From NCBI GenBank assembly GCA_033439295.1, contig JAVTLE010000015.1, positions 1,984,001-2,048,000 on the forward strand: a stretch of 64,000 nt of DNA, given 5' to 3'. Made by a program: the position numbers and the translations under genes. Shown here piece after piece: positions 23,480-37,100 of the stretch (position 1 is the stretch's first letter; each line of letters starts with the position of its first letter). Below the pieces are notes generated by a model, which saw only the letters and a list, made by a program, of their open reading frames with translations, was not told where the DNA came from and made no database searches. This stretch comes from Deuterostichococcus epilithicus. Lineage: Eukaryota; Chlorophyta; Trebouxiophyceae; Prasiolales; Stichococcaceae.

Positions 23480-24666
23480 TCGCCACGGCCCCCCTGTGGC
23501 AGTGTACCATAGTGTGCTTCGACCTGGAGTCAATGAAATAGCGACACCTGGATGTCTGAGGTGCTAAATTTGTACACGAGGAGGGGGCTCCTGGGTATCC
23601 TCGCACATGCCGTCCTGCAAGCATGTCTGCACCGGCAGAGCAGTAGAAGCTGAAAGAGTTCCTTAGAACTGTAGTGCTGGAAGAGCATGCAGCCAGCCTT
23701 GCGATGCATATCGTGCCGTGCAAGCATCACAACTGCATGGTAAGGGTTGTGAACAGGGACACTCGGACAGACACACCATGGACTGCCAAAAGAGACGCGA
23801 CAAAAGGTTTGACAATGCGTCAGCGAGGTGTGGCAGCTGCCAGTCAACAGGATTACTTGGCAAGACGCACAGCGGTTCCTGCCCACAATGTGGAGGCAAG
23901 CCCGGCGCAGTCGAGCACGAGTCCTCGGGAGTGGGTCAATCAAATGAGTTATCAACCAAACCCAGATGGAATTGCCATATGTGCTGACGCAGTTGCCTTC
24001 ATTGGGGATGCTGCAACATGGCTGTCAAGGGTCCTGCCCGCGGCAATACCACTGTCTGTGTCTCAGATTCCTCACTGCATAGGTACGTCAAATTCCTTCA
24101 GCTTGAGCTGAAGCCTCTAGCGTGCTTAGACTTCTCCCATGGCGGCTGGCTAGAATCATGCGCTGTATACAATCCGCTGTACGCCAGACCCACTGGTGGA
24201 TGACCTAGCCGCCATGAGTGGCACGCCGCTGGGGCGCTTTGAGCGCCAATGCAGGGTGCCCAGCTGCAGACGCTGAAGGAAACGAATGATGCGGCGGCTT
24301 CAGGTGCCGGCAGCGAGGCGAGCTGCTTCGGCTGTGTTCCCGAGCCCTCCCCGCTGAACAAAAACAAACGAGCGGCTGGATGTGATAGCGGCCCGCCAGA
24401 CTTGTGCTCCGCTGGTATGAATTGATCTCCTCAACAAGAAATGCCCATTTGGGGCTCAATTGGCGCATCCGGCCGCCGTTGCGGGGTGGCGCCGCCGCTG
24501 GGCCGGCTGTGGGTGTGGGCGACCAAGCTTTTGAGTTGGCCGCCCTAGCCCGGCGGCTGCTGTGGCTGCTCACATTGCCAAGCGTGCCCATGGCAAGTCG
24601 AGGCGTGCGGCAAGGCGCCAACGTGACCAGGCTCGTGTGGCAGTCGCCTTGAAACGCTGCGGGGGC
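23480..24666. other. Intergenic, convergent; weak small-ORF candidates
   Basis: The SixA-like gene and the CCT gene converge here. Two weak plus-strand candidates exist. One is a single-exon frame 24249-24425 of 58 residues, Ala/Ser/Cys-containing and starting MQGAQLQTLKETNDAA. The other is a two-exon reading, ATG near 23945 to 24083 spliced to 24154-24203, which keeps phase. Neither has a recognisable domain. I do not call either as a gene. Confidence 0.4.
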
Positions 24667-27428
24667 TCACAGCCAAGAGGATTCGCTGGAGGCGGCAGAG
24701 CAGAGTGACACCACTGCCTCGTCCGCCGCCAACATCATGGACAGTTCCTCTCGCTTCACAAAGCGGCCCTGCAAAAGGTGACACAGGGTGTTAGCAAGAG
24801 GAGAAGCAGGTGTGCAGTGTCGCGCATTGCATGATCGCCTGCTGATGCTTCATCATGCACTGTGTTGTGATTCACACTGCCAGCACGTCAGGGCTGCCCA
24901 GACATGTAGGGCCAGCGGCGTGCTGACGTCGAGCGGAGGATGCCCACCCTGATGCGGGGACGCTTTTCGGCGTTGATCTTGCGCATCTCGTATCGGATCT
25001 TCCCTGTCTTGCGGTTCTGTTTCTTCTCCTTGTACCGTACAAAACACGCCGCCCGCGCCGACTTGGCACACTCTGCAGGAGGGAAGCCAAGCTAGTCGAC
25101 AAGGAATCACGTTTGAGGAGACGCATTGTGTGACTTCTCCAGGAAAGCATGGATGCAACCAGGTGACGGTCGGGCAATCAACTTGCAACACGGCAAGACG
25201 CCTGCAGACCGGAGGCAGCAGACCTGTGGCTCTAGCGGGGATATTTGCCAGCGACTGCGGCAGCACCGGCAGGCCGAGCGCCGCCAGGCTGCCGGCGGAG
25301 CAGAAGATGCCGCCGGGTATGGCTGGCATCAGGCCGGGATCAAACAGCGCGCCGGCCAAGAGCTCCTCCGATGCGCAGTCGCTGTCGCCGACGCTGCCCG
25401 AGCCGCTGGCGCTGAAGCTGCGGGGACTGAAGTCGCCGCCAAATAGGAGGTCATCAGCTGGAAGCGCCGCCAGGTGACCGCTGCCGCACTGGCCTGTCGA
25501 CTGCAGCGAGGTCATTCGCATGGGCAGGCCGCCGCTGAAGCCCGGCCCGTCGAGCACGGATGGCGGCGGCGGCGGCAGCATGCAGCTGGGGTCCTGCAGG
25601 TTGTAGCTGGGCAGCAGGGCACGGAGGGCTTCGCCTGCCTCTGGCGGTGGTAGGCGCAGCGTGATGGTTGGCTGTGCCCTGACGCCGGTGTCGACGGCCA
25701 CGCTGCCACCCATCTGTTCCCAAGCGCTGCGTGGCAGGGAGTTGAATGCCCTTGAGCGCTTCAAGACATGTGATATGATTAGGCATGCATTGTCACGCAG
25801 CCATGCCGAGTGTAAGCACATGCCAATGGCCCGCATTTCAGGGCCGGCTTCTGCCCCTTCCAGATTCCAGATGCAGAGTATGTAAAGCCGGGCCATGTGG
25901 GCCACTTGACCCACACCTCGTGGCGCAGTGCGACACACACCTTAGGACATTGCTGTAGTCCAGCTGCAGCTTGGGCAGGGAACCGGGGCTGCAGGTGACA
26001 ATGCTCCCGGATTTCGGCTCCGGCGCCTCCGATCCAGCCTCAGCCTTTGCCGCCTGCGGCCCGCAGCAGTCATTGAGCATTGGTCCATGCGCATGCGTGT
26101 GGTACCTTGTGACACAGCAACAAGGAACTGCCCTAGCGGCATCGGGCCATTGGATCGCGTCAGTATGACCGGAAAGGACAAGCACTGATTGACGTCTGCG
26201 CACCTGTGCCGAAGAATTGCATTCGTCTGCCAGGACATTGTCCGTGGTCTCACACAATGAACCGTACGACACGGGTGTCCTGCAGAACCGCAGACATGCA
26301 CTTAGGAGAAGCTGATATTGTCTGACGTCGAAAGGGGGTGCCCAAATGAGGAGACAGCGCGGGCATGTTGTCAGGCTGTGCAAGCACGGCGTGGCCTCTC
26401 CAGCTGGCCTGCTAGCTGGCTTGGCCCGGCGTTTTGGCCAGCTTTGACGGGCAGGACAAGCCGTCGCACGGCAGGTGCAGCCAAGAAAGCTGCAAGATGG
26501 TAGCTTTGCGTGCACAGCCGGTGGCACGGGCCGTGTGCCCATGCGCGAGCCAGCGAGCCGGTCCGGCAGCGGGCAGTTTCACAAAGGGCCACTCACAGCG
26601 TGTCGAGGTCGCTGGCTGCAGACACCTCGTCGCCGGCGCCGCTGCTTTCAGGGCACAGCTCCCTGGTGTCCGGCACTAGGCACAGCGCCAGGTCCTCGTG
26701 CGGCATGACGTCCAGCTGCGCGACGTCAGGACCGAAGGACTTACTGAAGCGGCCTGCTGACTAGACGAAGCTCAAGAGCAAGAAGACGGCGCACTGCTCA
26801 GACACAGCAGACTAGGGGCTTGCACTCGAAGCGCAGCGCCGATACATCGGGTTGAGACGCCACCACCGTCCGTCTCCAGCGCGCAAGATGAGCCCCGGGC
26901 AGACAAGCTGCCCGACACCTCCGACACCCACCTGAGGCACGTCCTCCATGCCAAAACAGCTCATCGACCAGTCGTCGGCGCTCAGATCCTCGCTGATCCC
27001 GCAGGCCCAGTCGCTGCTGCCTGCGCAGAGAGACGCGCCCAAGCTCAATAAGGTCACCGCGACGATCACGTCAAAGGCTTTGACTTGGTCACGTTCCTTG
27101 ACGCACAGGCCGCACCCCTCCCATTGCAATGAGGGGTGGCAGTGCACTGTTCTGCGTGCTGCAGCCCGGCATGCACGACTGCTGGCTGCCGGAAAGGTGA
27201 ATAAAACCAGCCTTCAACAGCAAGACGCTGCAAAAGGAACTCAATATGCATGCGGCTTCTTCGGCAGCACTTGGAGGAGTTCGGATGTGTGCAACGTGAG
27301 CAGCGCACGCTGCTTCAAGCCCAGGGCGGTCAGTTTGCTGCCAGATTGCTTGTCTGCCCACCTGGCGAGAACAGGTCGCAGCAGCTGAGGAAGTCGGGCA
27401 CAGCCACCGCTGCATCCGGGCACAGCAT
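24667..27428 (-). CDS. CCT-domain transcription regulator (CMF/CONSTANS-like without visible B-box)
   Basis: Seven minus-strand exons: 27428-27362, 27020-26928, 26753-26626, 26053-25941, 25726-25224, 25072-24948, 24768-24667; about 376 residues. The CCT domain (CONSTANS, CO-like, TOC1) spans the last two exons: RAACFVRYKEKKQNRKTGKI, then RYEMRKINAEKRPRIRG and RFVKREE. In plants this domain carries nuclear localisation and binds NF-Y subunits or CORE DNA elements; members control flowering time and photoperiod, and an algal CONSTANS links to photoperiodic growth. No B-box zinc fingers are seen in the visible exons, so it is closer to single-CCT (CMF) proteins. Upstream lies a Gly/Ser/Pro/Leu-rich putative activation region and a conserved-looking N-terminus (VPDFLSCCDLFSPG). 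The start at 27428 is the first in-frame ATG; the frame stays open further upstream, so an extra 5' exon is possible. Confidence 0.8.
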
Positions 27429-28130
27429 GCTTAGTCGCCGCAGTGACACCGCCTTCTCCGGCCTGGCCCTCCCCAATTCCGAACACCCCGGCCGCCTCAG
27501 CCAGAATGCTGCTTGAAATGACCCCTGCAACAGTGGTGTTGTCCCTAATCCCAGCGCAGTGGTGACGGCCTGCTCTCACATAGCGTCAGTGTTTTGCTGA
27601 ACTGATTGCCGGGCTTGTCGCTGATCAGAGAATGCAGTGCACAGCAACATCTACGCCTGTCGGCCTGTGAAAATGGAAGAGTGCTCAAGTTCAAAGCACG
27701 GTTTCCCTTTGGGACTCACACTGGCAAGCCATGCACGGATTCCCTGGCTTTCAGGGGATCACATGTAATGCCCCTGCTGGTTCTGACATCTCCCCTGCAT
27801 CTAACTGGAGCCCTTGCGCACTGCCCAGTGCCCAGTGCCACCCTCCCAGCTTTCAGCTGCAGCTTGACAACATCGCTCTTGGTCGCTTGTACGTGGAGCT
27901 TCTTGGTCAGGTCGCACGTGGCATTGAGTCTTGCATGTGTGTATGCAACACGAGAAGCGAGTGATCAAGGCGCCAAGCTGGCGCGATTTCGTCTCGCCTA
28001 CCGACGGCCGATCACTGCTACCATCTGGTGATGAAGCCGTGATCACTGTGTGCACATCGGCCAGGCCTCTCCATGGTTAGCTGCTAGCCCAACACCTGGG
28101 CTTGCGCAGCGGAGCCAGCGCGGTGCCACA
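27429..28130. other. Divergent promoter region between CCT gene and ARF-GEF gene
   Basis: This should hold the promoters of both flanking genes and perhaps an unrecognised first exon of the CCT gene. No other coding or RNA feature is convincing. Confidence 0.5.
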
Positions 28131-31100
28131 ATGGCGGGGCAGCAGTCCGGCCAGTCCATGGCGCTGCTGCTCAACGCCGAGATTGCAGCCGTGCTGGCGT
28201 CCATGCGGCAGAACAGCAAGTGGTCCCTGGTGCCAATGCGCTACACCACGGTGCGAGCGCGTGCGCTGCTTCAACCGCCTGCGGCAAGGTTTTTGGGCAG
28301 TCCACAGCCCCTTACGGAGACCAGTGATGCCAGCAGATGTCTTTTGCCTTAACATCATTATCTGAGCATCATTTGACGTCCTTGTACCCCAGGAGGACGA
28401 CCTGGGTGACGAGCCGCTGCTGGAAGACTTCCGCCTGCTGCGTCGCCGCATCTTCAAGTGGGCAGGTGGGCGCTGCATCCGCCTTCAGGGCAATGCACCA
28501 GCAGTCGTGGCCGGACCTGCGCCTTGTGGTGAGCCTGGAACACACAAGTCGGCAGAGTTCCATGGTCTGATGATGTGTGTGGGCCAGTCCATGCGCAGAC
28601 TGGCAAGATGTCGAGCCGCTCGAGTACATGGCGCCGTTTCTGGAGGTCATCCGCAGCCCCGAAACGTCTGGTGCGCCACACAGCGTTTCATTCTGGTAGC
28701 GGTCTCATCATTTGCTGTGCTGTATGTTGAGGTGCATTGACAGGCCTCAGGCATGGCCGCGAGCTTGCATGTCCCTTACGTGTGCAGGTCCCATCACCGG
28801 GTGTGCGCTCGGAGCAGTGCGCCGCATGCTGGACCAGAACATCCTCGGTGAGGCGCTGATGCCCTGACCTCAATGCTGGCGTTGCGAGGTGGCAATTGCG
28901 CGTGACTCTCCTGGAGCGCACAGTATCACCACCTCTGTACCTCACCTCGATACGCAACTTGGCTGTCGCTATCATCTCGCAGGTGTGGCAAGGCGCGGCG
29001 TGGCCGACGCCATGTACAAAACTGCGGAGGCGATAACGCAGTGCAAGTTCGAGGCGACAGACCCTGCCTCGGACGAGGTCGTCCTGTACAAAATCCTGCA
29101 GGTGCAGACTGCAGCACCTGCAGAATTTGCTCAGGATGCGGCATCTGCGGAACTTGTGGCACCATGCTATGCTGGCCATGTGATGCACTGCACAGTGCCA
29201 TGCAGCTCGAGGTCGCTGTCATGCATGCCTGTGCCATGCATGCCAGCCATCGGCGCCCACAGCCCTGCACAGCATGAGCCTCCATCCGACGAGTTGTCCG
29301 CATCTACTGCCAGGTGCTGTCGTCGTGCGTGCGCTGCCCGGGCGGCGACTTCCTCACCAACGACAACATCATTGACGTCTTCCACGCATGCTTCCGCATC
29401 GGCCATTACCAGACTGAGCGCAGCAAGGACATGTCAGGTAGGGTTTACTGCAGCTGCGGCTTCGTGTCTCTTGGACCAGCTGTCTGTTTCCCCGATTGAC
29501 GAGCGCATGCCACCAAGCTTGCATCCAGACCACTCACGTCGACAGCCTATGCAGCGTCCTGGAGCGGGGACATCAATTCGTCCCTTCACCGACGTGTTGT
29601 CTCGCACTGCTGCAGAGCTGCTGACCCAGGCGTCGCGTCAAATCATGCTGGAGCTGGTGGAGATCATCTTCCGGCGCCTGGGCGAGCTACCCTCGGTGCC
29701 GCTGTCGCCGACCGGCATGCACACCGGCGCAGGCGCGCGCATGGCGGCGGCGTCGCCGCTCGCGTCCGACATCGCCGCCGGCGCCGAGGCCTTCGGCAGC
29801 GGCGCCCCCTCCCTGCGGGCGGGGTCAGCCTCGAGCGTGGGCGCGGCCCCGCTGCGGGACAGCGCGGACGCGGCGGCAGCGCCCGGCTCGCCTGGCGCCG
29901 CAGCCGNANCGCAGCCGGACGGGGCGGTGGCGCACGCGGCGCCGGATGCTGCGGGCGGCGCGGCGGCGGGCCGCAGCGCCCCGACGGCGCAGCAGGCTGC
30001 GGCCGCTGGGGCACCGTCGTCCTCCACGATGCAGGAGGGCTCTGGCACGAAAGCTGCAGGTGAGCATGGCTGGGCGCCTTGCAGTGAAGCCTACGCGATG
30101 AAGAGCACCTCCCCGCCTGAGTACTCCGCTGCCGACCGTGCCTGACGGACCTCAGCATGTGGATGTGAGCGCCGGATGCTGGATGCTTCTGCCCAAACTC
30201 AACTCAACTCGTTCCACCCTCGAGTGGACTGCGCATGCTCGCGCAGTGCACGACTGGACGGGCGCGCACCACACGGTGTCAGTCGCGCCGCTGGCGCCCA
30301 TCCGTGCGCGCGCGCCCGAGACAGTCGCGGACGGCAGCGTCGTCGAGCATGGCCTCAGCTGTGCGATCGAGATCCTGGGGTGAGGCTCTGCGGCGGTCCC
30401 GCGGTCCTCTCCATGTTGATTTTTGTTCTATTCATGTAAGCTTATTTGTATCTCTTCAGGAGGCTGATGCCTGCGGACGACCTGCGATGCGGACTTTCGC
30501 CCCGAGGATGCAGCACAGCCTGCTCTGCCGCGTTTCGGCTCGCAAACAAACGCTGCGTCATGTTGCTGGCTGAGCGCGGGCTGCGTCTCAGCTCACATGA
30601 TGCACCTCCGCTCGCTCGCTGATGGTCCTCGCTGACTCTGCGTGAAGGTATTTGGTGTCCCTTATCGCCAGCGACATGGAGGGCGTGCACACCGATCTGA
30701 ACGAGTTTGGGCTGGAGGCGATGAATGCCGCGCTGAACGCTGGTGGAGCAGGTAGGAATTTGCAGTTTTATTGCTGGCCAGCCTGCGGCCATGCCTGGCA
30801 TCAGAGCGTCGACTGCTGGGAGGCGACTCCCTGCTGCAGAACGCCCTGTGTGCCGGCTGGGGTCCAAGATGGAGTGGCAGGCTGCAGTGGATCGCAGCCA
30901 GCGCGGAGCCTCTCTCGCTCACTCCCCTAGCTCCTCGGCTGACTGCTGTCTTCGTCGCCCCGCAGCCTTCGAGCGGCACGAGGCGCTGATGGCGGTGCTG
31001 CAGGAGGACCTGTTTGTGGCTCTATCGCGCGCGGCCTGCGCCCCCGACCTGGCCTGCCTCTCTGGCGCCTGCCAGGTGTGCGGCCTACCCTGACTCCTGT

Positions 31101-34100
31101 ACCCCGTACCCGTTTGCTTGCGGCCGTGGGTGCCTCACACCTGAGATCGTCTCGAGCTCGACCAATCACCCTTCCTTGCCGCCTCGGCGCTGGACGTGAC
31201 TGCAGGCTGCCTGGTGTCTACCTGCCTCTTGCCTGCCTCGCAAATGTGGGCCGGCTCACGCCAAGCGAAACTTCTCCCCAACCCAGTCAGCTCGTGACGC
31301 AGAGGATGACGCGCTGCGATGCTGGTCCGAAGTCCTCTGATCTTGATGCCGCGGCTGTCGGCGCAGGTGGTGCTGACGCTGTACTGCCACCTCGGGCGGC
31401 ACATGCTGCTGCAGCTGGAGGCGTTCATCACCCACATCCTGCTCAAGCTGGCGGAGGGCAAGGGCATCGTCAGAATCGAGCAGCAGGAGGCGGCGCTGGA
31501 GGTGGGCGCCTTCCAGAGAGTGCTGTGTTGCCGAGGGGCTTCAAGCATGCCATGAACTCTGTGTGCATCCAGGCGGGTAGCATGAGGCGGCGCACGATGA
31601 GCGTGGCAACCTTGGATCCTCGGGCTGCACGTCGCGTGCTGCAGTCGAGCGTTCTGTTTGCACCCGCCTGATACTGTCTGCCGACATGCGAATCTCAAAT
31701 TTCCTTCCCGCAGGGCGTGCTGGACTTTTGCAACCAGCTGTCCTTCATCCGCAACGTGTACCTCAACCTGGACTGCCGCATTGAGCGCAGCAATCTGTTC
31801 GAGGCGGTTGCCTCGCTGCTGTCCAAGACCGCATTCCCCGTCAACTGCCCGCTCGGCTCCGTGCACCTGCTGTCGCTGGAAGGCCTCTTCTCCATCCTCT
31901 CGGCGCTGTCCGCCTCGTGAGCTCTCTTCCAGCCCCGTCATCTGGATCCTGAGCCCTCAGCCTGGCGGGCCGCCGGCAAACCCGAGTGCATTGGCGTGGC
32001 TTGGTGCTGGCACACAGGTCTGCAGGCGCCTCGGCGTCTGCGAGGGTGCAGCCCAGCAGCAGCGTCCAAAGAGTGTCGACGTTGCCGCATCCGACAGGTG
32101 CAAGGGCAGCAGCAGCTGGGACGCAGAGGCGGAGCCGGTGGTGCAGCCCGTGTCGCCGCAGCAGCTGCGCGCGGTGTGGGACGCGCTCGTCTCTGGCCGC
32201 CCGGCGCCGCCGCAGGTCGCCGCCGGTGCCGCGGGGCACGACGCCGAGGGCGGCGGCGGCGGCGGGGACTCGGCGCTGGCGCTGACGGCGCGGGCGGAGA
32301 AGCAGGTCAAGCAGCGCCTCACGGTGGCGGCGGACCACTTCAACCGCGACTACCGCAAGGGCTTCCAGTACCTGCAGGTGGAGTTTCTGGCAGGGTGCTG
32401 CGAGGGTCTTGCGTTGTTCAGGGTTCCAGGGCCGGCAGAGAGACGCGCGCCTAGGCACACTCTGCGGCAAAGGCGTCGACTCACAAGCCTTCTGAGGGGA
32501 ATCCTGGGCACACAGGGTGCTGTCGGATGTGTCAATGCTTGGAGTGTACGGCGTTGCATACCGTTGGACAGACGCACACAGCTGGACACTTTGATTGACC
32601 ACAGGCGGCCCATTCGTTCGCAGGTGATGGGCCTGATGAGCGAGCAGCTGGACGCAGGGGAGGTAGCGCGCTTCCTGCGTGTGTGCCCGGGCCTTGCCAA
32701 GACCACCATCGGCGAGCTGCTGGGCGAGCCCTCCGAGTTCTGGCTCTCTGTGCTCGCCAACTTCGTGGACACCTTCAACTTTGCGGGTGCGTCTTTGATT
32801 GCAACGTTCTGCACTTTCGACCTTGCGGAGTTGGGACGGCGCGCGCGGCTTTTGCACTCGGCGCACACACAGCAGAATGTTGCTGGATCCTCGCAAGCAC
32901 CGAGGGCAATGCTGGGTGCACCTGCGTGTGGAGGCCTGCTGCCCACAGTTTTGTGACCATGCAATCAGAACCTGTCATGTGTCTGGGGCCGCAAAGCTTC
33001 CAGATCATTCAGCCTGATGGACCGCTGAGTCACCACGCTGCCGGCTGTCCCGCAGGGTTGGACTTCGACTCCTCGCTGCGCATGTTCCTGCAGTCCTTCC
33101 GGCTGCCCGGGGAGGCACAGAAGATCGCGCGCGTGCTGGAGGCCTTTTCCAGCGCCTACCATGGGCAGTGCCCGCATGTGTTCCGCAACGCCGACGCCGC
33201 CTACGTGCTGTCCTACTCTGTCATCATGCTCAACACCGACCAGCACAACAAGCAGGCACGCTCATTCTGTTGCATTCTCGAAGTTCTGTTCCCTGTCCTG
33301 GAAGCGCCCTGCGGTTTCAGAGGATACAGCATGTTGCGAATCTAATGCGAAAATTGCGAATGCAACCCTCTACCCAGCCGGGCATTGGGTACACTAGCTG
33401 CAGCAGGCTTTGCTCGATGTCTTGTGTGTGCCTCTAGTTAATCTCCTTGTCTACGCTGACCGCTTGCCAGAGTCTCCTGAATCTCTACAGCACTGAGTAC
33501 CTTGCTGGGCGCTGCCTTGCAGGTGAAGAAGAAGATGACACTGGAGCAATTCATCCGCAACAACAGCGGCATCGACGACGGGTCGGACCTGCCGGAGCCC
33601 TTTCTGACCACCATCTTCGCCAGCATCCGGCGCAACGAGATCAAGCTGACCTCCGAGGCAGCCGCCTTCACCCTGGAGGTGTCCCCTGTGCTGTGGACGG
33701 AGCTGCAGCGGGCAGCTGGCCAGCCGCGCGGCGCCATGGTCGAGGCACCGCTGGAAGGTGAGTCTGCTGGACTGTGACCCTCTGTCTCATGGCGCCACAG
33801 CTGTCACCAACACAACACCATTCCGACGATGGGGCTGCGAATCAGTAGGCACGCCTCGAACACGAGCTTGCCCTGCGACACATCTACTGCACCGAGCTGC
33901 CTTGCACAGCCGCCCAAGTCTCATTGAAACTGTAAGGCAAGCGCCTGTGCATCTCCCAGACCACAAATTTGACGCTTTGCAGGCTCCACGCGGCTGGAAC
34001 GCGACATGTTTGTGCTGCTGTGGGGCCCCACGGTGGCGGCCGTTAGCGTGGTGCTGGACCACGCAGATGCGGGCGCGATTGTGTCCACCGCGCTGGGCGG

Positions 34101-37100
34101 CCTCATGCATGCCGCCCGCATCGCCGCCTTCCACCGCGTTGACGAGGTGCGCGCCAGTCCGTCGGGTCTGTCAACACAGCAGTAATCGCCAGCCGGAGTT
34201 GCAGCCGCCTGCCTGTCTGATGCGTCCGTCTTTCATCTGACGCCTGGCGTCGCCAGTGACAGCGCGGCCATGCGCCGCTGCGTTGAAGCCACCTCAGGGT
34301 GTCACGGATTGAAACCCATCTGCCTGTGCCACCGCAAGGTGATGGACAACCTGGTGGCTTCGCTGAACCGGTACACGCAGCTGCTCAACCCGGCGGCAGC
34401 CAAGCCCGCCATCGCGTTTGGCGAGTCAGACAAGGCGCGCCTCGCAGCGGAGGCCATCTTCACCATCGCCAACCAGTGCGGCCCTGCAACCCTCCTCGAT
34501 GCTGCTGAAGGTTGCCCAGGACTGCAAGCTGATGCTTGAGCTTGCCCCGGACTGCGACCTGATGCTGAAGGCTGCCTCGGGCTGCGACCTGGTCTGTATC
34601 TGCTGTTGGGATTCCTCGGGCTCACAGCAATGTCGTCCCCAGCAGCTGCGCGTGCACGGCAGCTGAGGGGGGTGCTGGTGAAACCTGGAGGGGCCTCCGA
34701 GCCGATGCGCCAGTTCCTCCCACGCCTGCAGGTACGGCGACAGCCTGCGCGCCGGGTGGCGCGACATCATGGAGTGCGTCACCCGCCTGCACAAGCTGGG
34801 CCTGCTGCCGGCGGGCCTGCTGGCCACTGAGGGCGAGGCCCCCGAGGCGGCCGCCGCGCGGCTGCCCAAGCCGGCGGTGCCGACGCGGTCCTCCTCGTCA
34901 GGCTCGCTGTTCACACGCGCCTTCAACAGGCGCGCTTTCCGCTCCGGGCGTCCTCGAATCTGCAACAGCAGTGTCAAAGACTGTCGAGGAGCACCGAGGC
35001 TGCGCTGCGGACTCCTGCTGCCGAGCGACTGCTTTGTCCACGGAGGTGCTGTCGCTCAGATGCTGCGGCATACGGTCTGGCCACAAACTCGGTCCGGCCA
35101 CAAACACGACTGGCACAAATGGTGCATCAGGAGGCTGTCAGCATGCCTGATCTGCTTCATCGATGCCGCAGCCTGATCAGCATCGACGGCAGCGAGGGCG
35201 GCGGCCCTGAGGTGTCTGAGCGCGAGGCGGCGGCCACCGCCCGCACCATGGAGTGCATCCGCGCCTGCAACGTGGCCGCCGTCTTTTCGGACTGCACCTA
35301 CCTGCGGCCGGACGCGCTGCTGGCGCTGGCGCGCGCCGTGGTGTGGGCCGCCGGCGGCACCGCCGCCGCGGACGGCGACACAGACACCGCAGAGGTGTGC
35401 CCCGCGGCCCCAGCACGTGCAAGTGCTGCTCGTGTTGGACCCAATGGTTGAACCCAGAGGGTGAAACCTGTGGTACCCGCCCGGCGGCGAATTGCGGCAG
35501 CGGACGGCGGCGACGAGTGGTGCGATGCGGCGATCCCGACATGACAGATTGGAGCAGTTTCACAGCATTGCCTGGCTGGGCCACTGCCGAGAGATTGCTG
35601 TCGGCGATGCGCTGCATGGCTGGGTAATGTATGCGAGCATGCATCGGGCAGGGCTGCTTAGGACCACTGCAGCCAAGCCCCGTGTTGTTCTGTGCAGCTG
35701 TGCCTGGAGCTGCTGCTGACGATGGCGCTGCGCAACCGCGACCGTGCGGGGCTGCTGTGGCCGCTGTTGCACGACGCCCTCGCTGGCGTCATGAGCGCAG
35801 AGGCCACAACGACGTCGGGTGCGCTGGTCTCCAGAGACCTTGTTGTCTGGCGGAGCTTTCTGCTCGGAAAGCTGAACGATCTTGCTGTTGGAAGGCACTC
35901 TCCTGCCACTGACACCGCGCTGTTGTGGCACAGGGCCGCTGGTGCGGCGGGCGGCGCTGGGGCTGCTGCGTGTGGCGGGGCGGCTGCTGGCGTACCGGGA
36001 GGACGTCGCAGACATGCTGCTGGCCTCGCTGCAGCTGCTGCCGCGGCTGCACCCCAACGTCGCCTGGGAGCTCGCCGAGCCCATCGCGCAGCAGGTGCGG
36101 AGGCGTGTGCGCGCTTCAACGGCTGCTTTGGACGCGAGGGGCAGGGCGCGCAACGAGTCGCCGCCCCTGCGCAACCACTCTGAGCTGGCCGGGTTGCAGC
36201 GGGGCGCATCCAGCAGTTGCGGATTTGATCTGCATGCGGTAAACGGACGAGTATGATGCAGAGAGCAGGCGTCTTGCAATGTGATCATGGCCCCGACACT
36301 CGCCCGCCTTCCTCCGCAGGTGTTGCAGCTGGTGCAGACGGGCGGGACGCACATCCGCAGCGTGCACGGCTGGCAGACGGTGTGCGCCCTCGTCACCACC
36401 ACCAGGTGCGTGGCTGTCACGGTGGCTGCTGCGCAGCGTCAAGCTGCGCTTCGTCACTCCCCCCCTGCGTGTCACAAGGCGGAAGTTTCATGGAAATGTG
36501 CGCTTGATCATCTCGAGAGCATGCGCGCTCGACCTGGCAGGAATGCGACTTGCAATGTGCACCTCTGTCGTCACAGCTCCTGAGTGCTGCCGCCCAGTCC
36601 TGTGCAGCCTGCAGCCGGCCGCGTCGGACAAGGCGATGGAGGCGCTGGCGACGGCGACGGACCCGGCCGTGCTCAGCTTGACCGCATACGGGCCCTGTCT
36701 GGAGGCGGTGCTCACCATCCTCGACCGCCACAGCAAGGTTTGTTAAAATTGCTCCCCGCTGTTGGGCAAGCCTTGTCGCTGTGAAAGAAGCGCTTTCCTT
36801 ATCATTCCCCTCATGTTTGGGCGCAAGGTCGTGTGCAAGGCCTGTAACTGCACCCTCAACACCCTTACGCATGTCAGCATGTGCAAAGCGATCACCGCAG
36901 AGCCACGTGCAAGGTCCACATTTCAAAGCGCTGCTCGCAGGATCTGCATCCAGACAAGCCGCTGAGGGTGTTGTCGATGTGCTCGTTTCAGCCAGGTGAC
37001 TTCAATGTTTTGGAGCTACTGCTCGCAGGACCCGTACCCAGACAAGTCGCTGAAGGCGCTGTCGGTGCTGGAGGGCATGTTCCAGTGGCTGGTCGCGTTC

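Noticed and set aside
24190-24310. Cys-containing stretch RFERQCRVPSCRR reminiscent of the first knuckle of an SBP-box
   Set aside because: A stop follows at once and no further Cys/His residues of an SBP domain appear in phase nearby.
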